Position numbers and translations under genes: made by a program. Below, one piece after another: positions 8,162 to 18,312 of a DNA stretch of 43,438 bases (the stretch's first letter is position 1; each line of letters opens with the position of its first letter). Location of the stretch: positions 1 to 43,438 of the forward strand of contig CAZPZZ010000018.1 of the NCBI GenBank assembly GCA_964591245.1, in the 5' to 3' direction. Below the pieces are notes generated by a model that was given only the letters and a program-made list of their open reading frames with translations, was not told the DNA's origin and ran no database searches. This stretch comes from CAZPZZ01 sp964591245 (GTDB lineage: Bacteria; Acidobacteriota; Vicinamibacteria; Vicinamibacterales; UBA8438).

Positions 8162-9354
8162 ATGAGCATTCGATCGAATCTGCCCGTCCTAGCACTCACA
8201 CTCGGCCTTACAGCTTGTAGCGCCGACGCCCCGGAAGAACCAATCAGCACAGTCGTCGCCTATGAAGGGGCCACACTCATCACCGGCGACGGAAGCCCTC
8301 CCATCGGCGGCGGGGTCCTCGTGGTTGACGCAGGCATTATCACCGCTGTCGGCCGGGCCACTAATGTCACAATTCCCGAAGGAGCAACCGTCGTCGACGT
8401 CTCAGGCAAGACCATCATGCCCACACTCGTCGACCTTCACGGGCATGTCGGATTCACCCAGGGACTGAGCTTCGACAACGCCAATTACACCCGCGAGAAC
8501 ATCATCGACCATCTTCACCGGTACGCCTACAACGGTGTCGGGGTCATCGTCTCCCTGGGCACTGACCCTGGCGACCTTGCCTTTGAAATCCAAGCCGACC
8601 AACAGGCGGGTGCAGTGGGTGGCGCGCGGTTACACACCGCATTCCGCGGCATCGCGCGACCTGACGCAGGGCCCGGGGCTGCCACCATGCGCCCGACTGC
8701 CTTTGGCGCTGCCACCGAAGAAGAGGCACGCGCCCAGGTCGCCGAAATTGCGGCAACCAACGCCGCATTCTTGAAAATCTGGGTCGATGATCGCGGAGGC
8801 TCCGTCGAGAAGCTCGGACCGGAGTTGTATGGTCCGATCATCGAAGAGGCCCATGCACACGACATGTCGGTGATCGCGCACATTTTTATCGCCGAGGATG
8901 CGCACGCTCTGGTGGAAGCGGGTGTCGACGGGTTCGCCCACCTTGCCCGAGACGTGGAAATGGATGACGACCTGATAACCGCCATCGTCGACAACAATGT
9001 CTTCGTCATGCCAAACCTCTCAATCTCAGAGCGCGGCCGCCATACTGAGCCTCCGCCATGGGTCAGCAACCCCTTGTTCCTTGAAACGGTGTCGGAGGAC
9101 GTGCATGGACGCATCCGTGAATCCTTCGAGAGCCGCTCGGCCGAAGCCGCAGACGCGGCCGCGGCCTCCTACGCCGCGATGGAGCGAAGCCTCAAAAAAC
9201 TCGCCGACGCGGGGGCCACGCTTGTACTCGGCGCTGACACTGGCGTGCAGGACCATCTCCAGGGCTTCATGGAGCATCGTGAACTCCAACTGCTTGTCGA
9301 AGCAGGCATCTCGCCAGCCGATGCAATCCGCATCGCTACGAGCGCACCAGCCGA
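8162..9354 (+). CDS. lipoprotein amidohydrolase, 3' end lost in gap
   Basis: 397 residues are visible before the N gap. The N-terminus ALTLGLTACSADAPEE is a lipoprotein signal with lipobox LTAC, so it is probably anchored at the periplasmic face. The metal-dependent amidohydrolase fold is shown by VDLHGHVGF (HxH on strand 1, about 89), AFLKIWVDD (Lys, about 203), VIAHIF and GFAHL (His, about 239 and 260) and VLGADTG (Asp, about 358), the pattern of imidazolonepropionase/prolidase-like enzymes. The normal ending, about 40-50 residues with the return beta-sandwich, is missing because of the gap. An apparent reading frame continues through the gap into the next gene, but I treat these as two genes. 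Substrate unknown. Confidence 0.85.
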
Positions 9355-9454
9355 NNNNNNNNNNNNNNNNNNNNNNNNNNNNNNNNNNNNNNNNNNNNNN
9401 NNNNNNNNNNNNNNNNNNNNNNNNNNNNNNNNNNNNNNNNNNNNNNNNNNNNNN
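9355..9454. other. assembly gap (100 N)
   Basis: One hundred N, a placeholder length. The flanks are not copies of each other, unlike at the gaps at 17562 and 20427. The missing sequence must include the C-terminus of the amidohydrolase and probably the signal peptide and start of the CehA-type gene, roughly 250-350 bases by family comparison. Confidence 0.95.
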
Positions 9455-11815
9455 AAATCACTGGCCGTCGCCATGAGCGGTTCTATCTGGCGTGTCGATC
9501 CTGCCACGGGGATCGCGACCGAACTGACCTATGCTGCAGACGCCTACCACTCGTCGCCAGACTGGTCTCCCGACGGACGATGGATCGTCTACACAGCGGA
9601 CTACGATGGAGCGAGGATACAACTGGAAATCCTCGACGTAACGACGGGGCAGACTCGTGCGCTCACGAGCGACCAACACATCTGGACCGATCCCTCCTTC
9701 TCCCCTGACGGCACCCGGATCGCCTACGTATCCACCCGCCCCAGTGGCTACTTCAACATCGGGTTGCGTCCGGTAGCCAACGGACAATGGGCCGGCGACG
9801 AAATGCCTATTTCGTCGGACAATAGCTACGGAAACAACCGGCTGTACTTTGGCCCCTGGGATATGCACCTCACGCCAACCTGGCTCCCGACGAACGATGA
9901 ATTGCTACTCGTCTCAAACCGAAACGTTCCACTTGGCTCCGGGAATGCCCTCCGGGTCCCCACCGTCGAAGGCGGCATCCGTAGCGCGACGACGGTACTT
10001 CGCGAACAGACGCTCTATCGCACGCGCCCCGATGTCGCGAGCGACGGAAAGCGATTCGTGTACTCATCGACCCGGGGCGCAGCCGATCAGTTCAACAACC
10101 TCTATGTCCAGCCAACGACCGGAGGCGAGCCTTACAAACTGACATTCTTCCAACACGACGCATTTCACCCGCGTTGGTCACCAGATGACGAATGGATCGC
10201 ATTCATCACAAACGAAGGCGGTCTCCCGCAGCTCGCACTGCTCGAAACCCACGGAGGAGAAATCCGACGAATCGCGATCACAGACCGACGCTGGAAACGA
10301 CCAATGGGCATTCTTTCAGTGCGCGTACGAGATACGACCACCGGTCAGCCGACCGGCTCTCGAGTGCATCTCACCGCGTCGGACGGGAAATTTTATGCCC
10401 CTGCTGATGCCTACGCCAGGGTAAGCGCCAGAGGCGATCACATCTTCCACACAACCGGCACCTTCACAATGGAGCTCCCGGTCGGACAAACGGAACTGAC
10501 CGTGGTCAAAGGATTCGAGTACCGGCCCCGGGCGGTCCAGATTGAAATCACGGAACATGAAGTTACGCAAACCACCATCGACATCTCCCCCATGACCGAT
10601 ATGGCCGCGAAAGGGTGGTACAGCGGCTCCACGCACGTGCATTCGAACTACGGGGGGAACTTACACAATTCGCTCGAGAACCTGATCATGATGTCAAACG
10701 CGGAAGATCAGGACCTCGTCCTCGAACAGGTCGCCAACAAAGACAATCGAATTCTCGACTACCAATATTTCGAGCCCGGTGGTGGCCCTCACTCGGCGTC
10801 CACACCAGACCACATGGTCGTCGTGGGCCAAGAATACCGGCCACCGTTTTATGGTCACGTCTTCATGTTTGGCATGCAGGACCATTTACTCTCGCCGTTT
10901 ACGATGGGCTACGAAGGCACCGCGATCGAAAGTCTTTATCCGAGCAACACCGACATGTTTCGGAAGGCGAAGGCACAGGGAGCCACGGTCGGGTACGTCC
11001 ACGCCTTCACCGGAGAGGACGACCCGCTCGACGGAAACCTGGGAGGTGGCAAAGGCTTTATCGTCGACGCAGCGCTAGGTACCACCGACGCCGTCGAGTG
11101 GTCAGACGCGGCACGCGCTGGATTCTTTCCTCTCTATGCCGTCTGGAATAACGGGCTCCGCGTGACCGCCACTGGCGGGGAAGACTCCATCAGCAACCTA
11201 CACCGCTCAAAACTCGTGGGCTCCGTCCGCACGTATGTGCACACAGGCTCACGCGGCCTTGACATGGAAGCATGGTTTCACGGGCTGCGTACCGGCCGTG
11301 CATTTGTCTCTTCTGGGCCTCTCCTGGAACTCACGATCGATGGGCAGATGCCCGGTGAAAACGTCACGCTGCCGGCAGAAGGCGGGACGGTCGAGATCAA
11401 GGGCCGGGTGCGGTCAGTCACGCCACTTGAACGAGTCTTTCTCGTCTGCAATGGGACGACGGTTTACGAAGCCCCACTCGGTGAGAACCAGCAGAGTTCA
11501 GGCTTTACGCTCACCCACCGTACCAGCGATAGCGAGTGGTGTCATCTTCGCGCAGAAGGTAATCCCGCCGAACGCTTCCCGATGGATGTCAGTTATGTCC
11601 AGGGGTTCACCAACCCTGTCTGGATCTCTGTTGGCAACCAACCGATCCGGAACGCGGAAGCCGCCCGTTACGCACTCCAGTGGATCGACACACTCCAGGC
11701 CATGGCCGACGCCTGGCCTGGCTGGCGCGCAGAAGACGAACGAACCCATGTCTTTGCCCAGTTCGAAGACGCCAGAGACGTGTATCGGCAGTTTCTGGCC
11801 GACGCGAATCCCTGA
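9455..11815 (+). CDS. PD40 beta-propeller + CehA/McbA-type metallohydrolase, 5' end lost in gap
   Basis: 786 residues from the gap to the stop. The first half has PD40/TolB-like propeller repeats: SSPDWSPDGRWIVYTADYDG, DPSFSPDGTRIAYVSTRP, FHPRWSPDDEWIAFITN. After a linker rich in beta strands comes a CehA/McbA-type PHP-like domain: WYSGSTHVHSNYGG with the HxH metal pair, then VVVGQEYR, GATVGYVHAF and GEDSISNLHRS. The last 150 residues look like a beta domain plus a helical end. CehA and McbA are carbamate-ester hydrolases, but most members are untested. The protein is probably exported with the signal peptide hidden in the gap. The rightward neighbour is an outer-membrane protein gene. Confidence 0.85.
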   Translation, partial: KSLAVAMSGSIWRVDPATGIATELTYAADAYHSSPDWSPDGRWIVYTADYDGARIQLEILDVTTGQTRALTSDQHIWTDPSFSPDGTRIAYVSTRPSGYFNIGLRPVANGQWAGDEMPISSDNSYGNNRLYFGPWDMHLTPTWLPTNDELLLVSNRNVPLGSGNALRVPTVEGGIRSATTVLREQTLYRTRPDVASDGKRFVYSSTRGAADQFNNLYVQPTTGGEPYKLTFFQHDAFHPRWSPDDEWIAFITNEGGLPQLALLETHGGEIRRIAITDRRWKRPMGILSVRVRDTTTGQPTGSRVHLTASDGKFYAPADAYARVSARGDHIFHTTGTFTMELPVGQTELTVVKGFEYRPRAVQIEITEHEVTQTTIDISPMTDMAAKGWYSGSTHVHSNYGGNLHNSLENLIMMSNAEDQDLVLEQVANKDNRILDYQYFEPGGGPHSASTPDHMVVVGQEYRPPFYGHVFMFGMQDHLLSPFTMGYEGTAIESLYPSNTDMFRKAKAQGATVGYVHAFTGEDDPLDGNLGGGKGFIVDAALGTTDAVEWSDAARAGFFPLYAVWNNGLRVTATGGEDSISNLHRSKLVGSVRTYVHTGSRGLDMEAWFHGLRTGRAFVSSGPLLELTIDGQMPGENVTLPAEGGTVEIKGRVRSVTPLERVFLVCNGTTVYEAPLGENQQSSGFTLTHRTSDSEWCHLRAEGNPAERFPMDVSYVQGFTNPVWISVGNQPIRNAEAARYALQWIDTLQAMADAWPGWRAEDERTHVFAQFEDARDVYRQFLADANP

Positions 11816-12159
11816 GCTCCGCGAAGCTCCATCCAGCCAGAGCGATGCCCACCTGGAAGGTGGCAGCCGGAGCCACGTCGACGGGTTGAATGTCATCAGC
11901 CGGGCACGTTCGCCGAGAGCTACGCCGTACGCAAAGAGCGGCCTCCTTCACATACGCAGTCACATGGACGCAATAATCACTGCGACCACCGGCAGGAGTC
12001 ATCATGGCCAGGCCGGTAATGCGCGCTATTCTGCGCGCGTGCGGCAAGCGGCGACCAACCCCATAGGCGGACCCGGTATACCGAGAAAATACAGTACGTC
12101 CCATCAGGAGTCGGAGACGCGTCACCTCTCCAACCATCAAACTACCGGGAGAATTGCAC
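11816..12159. other. intergenic region, no gene seen
   Basis: 344 bases between the CehA-type gene and the outer-membrane protein gene. The only structure seen is a GCGCGC / GCGCGC repeat around 12017-12036 that could fold as a 6-bp hairpin. Frames here are open on both strands but have no codon pattern, start signal or recognisable motif. Confidence 0.4.
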
Positions 12160-12987
12160 GTGTTCGCTGATCTGCACAAACATCCCTACGCGCTCCACAT
12201 CAGCAGAGTACTCATCCTGGTGCTCGTCATGTTGTTCGCGCCCGCCCCGGATGGATGCGCGCAACCCAACATTGCCAGCGACCGCCCTGGCCTCGGGACA
12301 GGAGCCTTTGTCCTGGAAACCGGCACCATCCAGCTCGAGGTCGGCGTGGAACGGACGGGCGATGCGGGCGGAGAACAACTTAATGTCGGCCAGACCGTTC
12401 TACGATGGGGATTCGGATTCGTCGAACTGCAGACCCACGCTAATTCGTTCGTCGTGGGTCACTCCGGTGGAGTCGATATCAACGGACTTGAAGATCTCGG
12501 GTTAGGCGCCAAGATCCCGATATTCTCCAGCGACAACGACGACCTAGACGTTGCCGCCCTGACCACCGTCACGCTGCCCACCGGGTCGATATACATTACC
12601 AATGACGCGCTCGTTCCGAGCGCAGCCCTCCTTGTCGATCAATCCCTGGGCGACACCTGGGGGCTTGGAACCACGGTCGGCGTCACTGCTGAACCAGACG
12701 GACGCAACGTTCTCTCCACGGTGGTCACGCCGATAGTCTCGCTTCCCGGATCACTCAATCTCGATGTCTATGCCGGCTACGGGGGCTTCTTCTCACCTGA
12801 CGTGCACTCTCACTTCGTCGAGGCAGGCGTGCAGTTCATCCCAAATCCGAATCTGCAGCTCGACATCAACGGAGGAATAGACGTCGTAACCGGAGCGTAT
12901 TTCGTAGGTGTTGGCGTAGCACGACGTTGGGGGTGGAGAGCCCCGGGCGAACGTCGCCCGAGGCCTATGCCCCCGAAGGGATCTTGA
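12160..12987 (+). CDS. outer-membrane transporter-like protein (phenol MetA degradation family)
   Basis: 275 residues. A hydrophobic stretch RVLILVLVMLFAPAP followed by GCAQPN suggests an exported protein. The mature start SDRPGLGTGAFVLETGTIQL and later alternating beta strands (VDQSLGDTWGLGTTVGV, LNLDVYAGYGGFFS) match the transporter family PF13557 ('phenol MetA degradation'), predicted outer-membrane beta barrels of unclear cargo. The C-terminus after GVGVARRWGW is a short basic tail, so the barrel does not end in the usual aromatic residue; this is odd and worth noting. GTG 12160 is chosen because GGGAGA lies eight bases upstream; a TTG at 12154 is the alternative. The stop is four bases from that of the convergent neighbour. 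Confidence 0.72.
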   Translation: MFADLHKHPYALHISRVLILVLVMLFAPAPDGCAQPNIASDRPGLGTGAFVLETGTIQLEVGVERTGDAGGEQLNVGQTVLRWGFGFVELQTHANSFVVGHSGGVDINGLEDLGLGAKIPIFSSDNDDLDVAALTTVTLPTGSIYITNDALVPSAALLVDQSLGDTWGLGTTVGVTAEPDGRNVLSTVVTPIVSLPGSLNLDVYAGYGGFFSPDVHSHFVEAGVQFIPNPNLQLDINGGIDVVTGAYFVGVGVARRWGWRAPGERRPRPMPPKGS

Positions 12988-12991
12988 TTCG

Positions 12992-14659
12992 TCAATTGGC
13001 TCCCATGAGCACATCCCAATGGTCGGCAGCTCGATCGAGAATCTGGGTCAGATCCTCTTCCAATAAATAGCGTCCTCCAATGAGCTCACGGCCAGCAGCT
13101 TCCACCTTCGACAGAAACTCCTCGCGCGACGTGTAACGCTCCTCGATCGAAGCACGTGGGTCGTTGGCACGCTCACGTTGTGCCGCCGTCGGTAGGAACG
13201 GAATATACGAACCGGCGAGGGCGACGAGCGTGTCAGGATCTCCCTGGTCGGGGTTGGCAAAATTCCAACCCGTGTACGTTGCCAGTGGCACCGCGACCTC
13301 CGGATGCGCAATACCGGACGTCTCGTTGCCATCGGCGTTCACCTGCGGCACGAACATCGGCATATCCTGCCCCGCACCTGTACCATCACTCCCATCCAAC
13401 CAGGGGTTTGCCACACGCGTTCCAGCCTCGCGATCTTGAGGCGACCGCACACCAGGGATCGCAGGAAACGCCAACTCCATCGGCGGGACCAAATTACGGT
13501 CAGCAAAACGCGGATGTTGGCTGGCTGGGGGTTCGACCCCGTCAACCACCCAATCCTTCAGCGCGGCCAGCAGCGCGCGCATATTCCACCAATAATCGGT
13601 TGGATTGCCCATCTCCTGGCCCCGACCGGCCGGTGGTGGCGGGAACGCCCCTGGCCCGTGCTGTGTACCTGCCAGGAAATAAAAACGCACGTTCTGCGGA
13701 GGCATAAGATCTTCCGCACCGTCAGGCGTTGAGTGCACTAATGCGGCAACCCGTCCACCGCCCCAGTACTCCACGCCGGTATTCGTATAAAAAATCTGGG
13801 GTTGGTTCTCACGGCTCCGATCGTTCCCCAGGGTGCCGTCAACAGCTCCGGTCACCGGATCTTCAAGCGCCGCGTCCGCGAACGGAAACGATGTTGCGTC
13901 GAACATCCCGAGAGAGATCGGGTCAGCACCAGGTTGATTGAGGTCGATCCGGGAGGCACCTGCGATGTGCGGAATCATGCCATCAAAGACTTTTCGCCCG
14001 GAGGTATCGGTATTAAACCCGAGATACAACAACGTGCGTAAGAACCGGCCACTCTGAGACGACCCAAAGGACAGGGCGTGCTCTGCGCTGACTAACGCCC
14101 CTGGATCATGCTTAATCCATGATGCCGTATCTCGAACCGCGGCGAACCCAAGTCCGCCCACGGGATCTCCACCCACGGAGGGCACCTGGAAGCGAATCGG
14201 ACGCCCCTCCGGAACATCAAATTCCCAGCCTACCCAGACGACCGTGTAACCTTCCTTCATCAAAAAACCGTCACCAAAAGGCCCAGCCCCTCCACGGTTG
14301 AATCCTAACGCGGTCAGTCGACCACGGTTGGCAATATCAACGAGTGCTACCCCATTGCCACGACCGCGATCGGCCGGGGTCAGGATCACGAGATCCCCGG
14401 TTGCCTCCACCAACCCCTGCGCATTCCGTGGTGCGCGATCAAGATTGACGATGACGGCATTTTTCGGATCGTCTGGATCAAAACCAAAGGTAATCGTGCC
14501 CACGATCTGCTCATACGCACCGGTTTCGCCAAAACTGACGTCTTCGACGCGAACACGCTCGGCAATATCGACCGAAAGCACATCGGCATAGACAACCGGT
14601 GAAAACAGAACGCTGACGAGCAGCACCGCAGCCGCGACATGTTGAGATCTAAGCATCAT
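12992..14659 (-). CDS. exported alpha/beta hydrolase-domain protein
   Basis: 555 residues. The N-terminus MMLRSQHVAAAVLLVSVLFS with cleavage after VVYA is a signal peptide. The rest matches the large 'alpha/beta hydrolase domain' family (PF20091 type): FGETGAYEQIVGTITFGFDP near the mature start, ILTPADRGRGNGVALVDIAN, a nucleophile elbow ALSFGSSQSGRFLR (about 213), FDGMIPHIAGAS, YFLAGTQHGPG (possible catalytic His) and a C-terminal segment with HPEVAVPLATYTGWNF. Members are presumed periplasmic esterases or similar; substrate unknown. ATG 14659 (followed by another ATG) is chosen over TTG 14698 because it starts the signal peptide directly. Convergent with the outer-membrane protein gene. Confidence 0.83.
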   Translation of the reverse strand: MMLRSQHVAAAVLLVSVLFSPVVYADVLSVDIAERVRVEDVSFGETGAYEQIVGTITFGFDPDDPKNAVIVNLDRAPRNAQGLVEATGDLVILTPADRGRGNGVALVDIANRGRLTALGFNRGGAGPFGDGFLMKEGYTVVWVGWEFDVPEGRPIRFQVPSVGGDPVGGLGFAAVRDTASWIKHDPGALVSAEHALSFGSSQSGRFLRTLLYLGFNTDTSGRKVFDGMIPHIAGASRIDLNQPGADPISLGMFDATSFPFADAALEDPVTGAVDGTLGNDRSRENQPQIFYTNTGVEYWGGGRVAALVHSTPDGAEDLMPPQNVRFYFLAGTQHGPGAFPPPPAGRGQEMGNPTDYWWNMRALLAALKDWVVDGVEPPASQHPRFADRNLVPPMELAFPAIPGVRSPQDREAGTRVANPWLDGSDGTGAGQDMPMFVPQVNADGNETSGIAHPEVAVPLATYTGWNFANPDQGDPDTLVALAGSYIPFLPTAAQRERANDPRASIEERYTSREEFLSKVEAAGRELIGGRYLLEEDLTQILDRAADHWDVLMGAN

Positions 14660-14927
14660 AAGTAGTAGTCCTCGATGAAACCCCTCTATTGACGACAATC
14701 GTTCGTTCGTGCAGTCTCAACGACCCGTGGATTCACCACCACGCGTTCGGCTGAGCAATCCGCTTAACACTCCCCGCAACCTCCGAGCCCTCATTCAAAC
14801 CCTCCATGTGACACCGCCATTCATCGAAACGCTGAGCCGAATGACGGACGATGCCCGCCTACGCAGCATCGTCCCTCAGCCACAGGACTCAATGAATGAA
14901 CGAGGAGCCTGAGGAACACGGACCAGT

Positions 14928-16898
14928 TCAGACGCGCCCGCTAACCAGTGCCTCCACCACACCCGGCTCCGCAAGGGTCGAGGTATCGCCAAGATCATCG
15001 ACATCTCCCTCGGCGATCTTCCGCAAAATGCGACGCATGATCTTTCCGGATCGCGTCTTCGGTAATCCGTCAGTGAATTGAATCTTCTCCGGCGTCGCAT
15101 GCGGGCCAATGTCCCCGCGAACGGATTTGACGATCTCGGTTTTCATCTCTTCGGTCGCCGTCTCGCCTGTTTTAAGCGTGACGAACGCATAGATCGCATT
15201 GCCTTTAATGTCGTGCGGATACCCGACCACGGCCGCTTCCGCAACGGTGGAATAACGACCTATGGCTCCCTCAATTTCTGCAGTACCAAGGTTGTGCCCT
15301 GACACAATGATGACGTCATCAACCCGTCCGGTGATCCAGTAATACCCGTCCTTGTCACGTAAACAGCCGTCCCCGGGAAAGTATTTCCCTGGGAATCGCG
15401 CAAAATAGGTGTCGAAAAACCGCTGCTGATCGCCGTAGACACCGCGCATCTGCCCGGGCCACGACTCAAGAATGCACAGATTGCCTCGAACGTCATTCCC
15501 TTCCAGCACAACGCCATCGTCATCGACCAATGCCGGCTTTATACCGAAGAGTGGAAATGTAGCGGAACCCGGTTTTGTTGGGGTGGCTCCTGGCAACGGA
15601 GAAATCAAAATACCGCCAGTCTCTGTCTGCCACCACGTATCGACGATCGGGCACCCTCCCTTCCCGATGACCTCGTGATACCACGTCCATTCCGGTGATT
15701 TGATCGGTTCGCCGACGGTGCCAAGCAAGCGAAGACTACTCAGGTCGTATTTCCCAGGGTAACTGTCGCCTTCCTTCATGAGGGCACGCAGGGCAGTCGG
15801 GGCCGTGTAGAGGATATTGACCTTGTGTTTTTCGCAGATCTGCCAGAACCGCCCCCAGTCAGGATAATTGGGTACCCCCTCATACATCATCGTGAGAGCA
15901 CCATTCGCGAGCGGACCATACGTGATGTAACTATGACCGGTCACCCATCCAATATCCGCCGTACACCAATAGACATCACCCGGGTGATAGTCGAAGACAT
16001 AACTAAAGGTCGTGGCGACGTAGGTCATGTAGCCACCGGTCGTGTGGAGGACACCCTTGGGCTTTCCGGTCGAACCCGACGTATAGAGGATGAAGAGTGG
16101 ATCTTCCGCATCCATTGGCTCCGGGGCGCAGGTCGCATCGGCCGACGCAAGCGCATCGTGCCACCAGACGTCTCGCCCATCAACCATCGAGACCGACGCG
16201 TCCGTGCGCTTGACGACCAAGATCTTTTCGACGCTGGGGGTTTGCTCAACCGCTTTGTCAGCATTCGCCTTCATGGCAATGTCGAGCTTCGCACCCCGCA
16301 CACCAGTATTCTGAGTAATGATCGCCTTGCACTCTGAATCATTGATCCGGGTCACAAGGCTGTCCGCCGTAAACGCGCCGAAGACGATCGAGTGAACGGC
16401 ACCGATTCGCGCACACGCCAGCATCGCGACCACAAGCTCTGGAATCATCTGCATATAGATGCAAACGCGATCCCCCTTGGCGATTCCCACATTCTTGAGA
16501 GCGTTCGCAGCCCTCTGAACCTCGGCGTGAAGCTCCGCGTAGGTATAGGTCCTACTCTCGGACGGGTCGTTACCCTCCCACAATAACGCCGTAGTATTTC
16601 CCCGGCCTGCCTCGACATGCCTGTCAACACAGTTGTAGCAGGCATTGAGCTTGCCTCCGAGATACCACTCAATCTCAGCCTTGTGGAAGTCGTACTGGCT
16701 CACGGTATGCCACTTCTCGAACCAGGTAATCCGGTCTTCAGCCTGTTCGGCCCAAAAACCCTCCGGATCGCTGACGGAACGCTCGTACAACGCACGATAC
16801 TCATCAAGCGACCTGACGTGGGCATTGGCGGCAAATGCCGCGGGTGGCGCGTAGATCGGCGTCTCGTTAAAGGTCTCAGGCTTATTCGCCACAATCAT
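14928..16898 (-). CDS. acs: acetyl-CoA synthetase (AMP-forming)
   Basis: 656 residues, the usual length. It activates acetate to acetyl-CoA through acetyl-AMP in the cytoplasm. Visible blocks are the ACS N-terminal domain (FWAEQAEDRITWFEKW, about 49), YTSGSTGKPKGVLHTTGGY (ATP loop, about 270), DIGWVTGHSYITYGPL (about 317), VDTWWQTETGG (about 417), the hinge GYYWITGRVDDVII (about 522) and PKTRSGKIMRRILRK near the C-terminus, whose Lys is the adenylation-step residue controlled by acetylation in known enzymes. GGAGAG touches the ATG at 16898; a GTG at 16892 would have ideal spacing, so the start may be six bases later. Together with malate synthase this supports acetate use. Confidence 0.97.
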   Translation of the reverse strand: MIVANKPETFNETPIYAPPAAFAANAHVRSLDEYRALYERSVSDPEGFWAEQAEDRITWFEKWHTVSQYDFHKAEIEWYLGGKLNACYNCVDRHVEAGRGNTTALLWEGNDPSESRTYTYAELHAEVQRAANALKNVGIAKGDRVCIYMQMIPELVVAMLACARIGAVHSIVFGAFTADSLVTRINDSECKAIITQNTGVRGAKLDIAMKANADKAVEQTPSVEKILVVKRTDASVSMVDGRDVWWHDALASADATCAPEPMDAEDPLFILYTSGSTGKPKGVLHTTGGYMTYVATTFSYVFDYHPGDVYWCTADIGWVTGHSYITYGPLANGALTMMYEGVPNYPDWGRFWQICEKHKVNILYTAPTALRALMKEGDSYPGKYDLSSLRLLGTVGEPIKSPEWTWYHEVIGKGGCPIVDTWWQTETGGILISPLPGATPTKPGSATFPLFGIKPALVDDDGVVLEGNDVRGNLCILESWPGQMRGVYGDQQRFFDTYFARFPGKYFPGDGCLRDKDGYYWITGRVDDVIIVSGHNLGTAEIEGAIGRYSTVAEAAVVGYPHDIKGNAIYAFVTLKTGETATEEMKTEIVKSVRGDIGPHATPEKIQFTDGLPKTRSGKIMRRILRKIAEGDVDDLGDTSTLAEPGVVEALVSGRV

Positions 16899-16946
16899 CT
16901 CTCCGCTTAGTGTGCTCGTCGCAGCCTCGCAGCATAACCCGTTTTT

Positions 16947-18235
16947 CTAACGTAGTCCTCGCTCGGTCATGAGGTAGATCGCAAATGTACCCAACCAGTG
17001 ACCGCCCTCGTAGTGCTCACCGGTCACCGCCGCAAGCCCAGCCTCCCGGTGTTGCCGGCTCGACACCAGCAGCGCCGTGCGGCGAGCGTCACCCGATGGC
17101 AGCCCCGCGGCGATCCCCTCCAGCATCCACGCGCGGCTGAGATTCAAGCCGTCAAGATGGGCCAGCTTGCCGTCGCTGGCATCAATGACCACCGCGGGCT
17201 CGAGCCAACCCACAGGATCGCCATCTTCTGGAATACCTGGCAGAAGCTGGCGCAGCCGACTCGCGAACGCCTCAGGCTCTAGTGTCCGTCTCAGAAGGTC
17301 GGCTTCAGCCAGACACGGTGACAAGAAATCTTGCCCAGAGGGTTCATAGTCGATAGGGCAATCGCGATCATTGCCATAATACTCGTCGATCCTGGACCGC
17401 AAGAGTTCGAACATCCCCGGATCTGGTGCTCGCATGGCCCAGTCAAGGAGAAGGCCAAAAGCAAACGCCGTCTGCGAATGCTCACCGACACGAATCGGAT
17501 GGGTGAGCTTGGGCAACCAGGCCTTGATCTGCTGCGAGGCCGCCGTCTCGAGGGGAGCCAGNNNNNNNNNNNNNNNNNNNNNNNNNNNNNNNNNNNNNNN
17601 NNNNNNNNNNNNNNNNNNNNNNNNNNNNNNNNNNNNNNNNNNNNNNNNNNNNNNNNNNNNNGCTTGGGCAACCAGGCCTTGATCTGCTGCGAGGCCGCCG
17701 TCTCGAGGGGAGCCAGGGCCGCCAGCCAGGTCGTGGCTTCCGGCTCAGCCCATTCCCTGAGTTCGCTGGTAAGCTGTAGGAGCCAAGCAACGCCGTAGGG
17801 ACGCTCGAAGGCCGCGCGACCCGGTGATTGGAAATACTCGACCTCCCCACGGATGCGCTCCACCGTAAGGCTCCGCCGAAGCGCGGCACGGGCTGCCTCT
17901 GCGAAGGTTTCTTCGCGATATAGCCGCGCCAACCGTGCGAGCAACCAGTGACCATGGACTGACGAGTGCCAATCGAAACAACCGAAAAACGCCGGTGTGA
18001 GCTCTCGAGGCGGACGGACATCTCCGTCATCGACAAGCACATGCGCAATCTTGTTGGGATACTCGCGGTGCACACAGTCGAGGGCAAGCGTCGCTAGGCG
18101 GCGCATCTGGCCCGCCGTCTCGGACTGGGCCTGAAGCACCCCAGATGCACCGAACACCAGACACGTCAGAACGACTCCGCCGCACACCGGTCGCCACAAC
18201 CCGCGAAAACGTCCGCCCCGTCTCTTTTCCCACAT
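16947..18235 (-). CDS. exported DUF2891 family protein, split by an assembly artefact
   Basis: As written the frame is broken by 100 N, but the 55 bases before and after the gap are identical (17507-17561 and 17662-17716). Removing the gap and one copy (155 bases) joins the halves in frame at KAWLPK/LTHPIRV and gives 377 residues. The N-terminus RPVCGGVVLTCLVFGASG, cut near LQAQS, is a signal peptide. The conserved block CFDWHSSVHGHWLLARL (about 87), ERPYGVAWLLQL, GEHSQTAFAFGLLLDWA, CLAEADLLRR, HLDGLNLSRAW and GGHWLGTFAIYL define DUF2891, an alpha-toroid-like family of unknown function. ATG 18235 is chosen because it starts the signal peptide; 18301 is possible with GGAG upstream. Confidence 0.85.
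17507..17716. repeat. 55-bp direct repeat across gap (assembly artefact)
   Basis: Copies at 17507-17561 and 17662-17716 are identical base for base. They interrupt an otherwise intact gene, and their fusion restores the frame, so this is not a biological repeat. Confidence 0.93.
17562..17661. other. assembly gap (100 N), artefactual
   Basis: One hundred N flanked by two identical 55-bp copies (17507-17561, 17662-17716). Two contigs that overlapped by 55 bases, probably the assembler's k-mer length, were scaffolded rather than merged. True gap length is minus 55. Confidence 0.93.
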
Positions 18236-18312
18236 ACTCTCAGAGTACCGGATTCCGCCTCCATCCGCAGCATCTCGAACCGGTGGCTCACCCTCTGACA
18301 TATACTCCGCTC

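Noticed and set aside
13520..13550. GGTTCGACCCC, resembling a tRNA T-loop
   Set aside because: It lies within the coding sequence of the exported hydrolase and no cloverleaf can be built around it.
17507..17716. True tandem duplication or mobile insertion at the 55-bp repeats
   Set aside because: The repeats directly border the N runs, occur with the same length at two gaps, and their removal restores both genes; an overlap artefact is the simpler reading.
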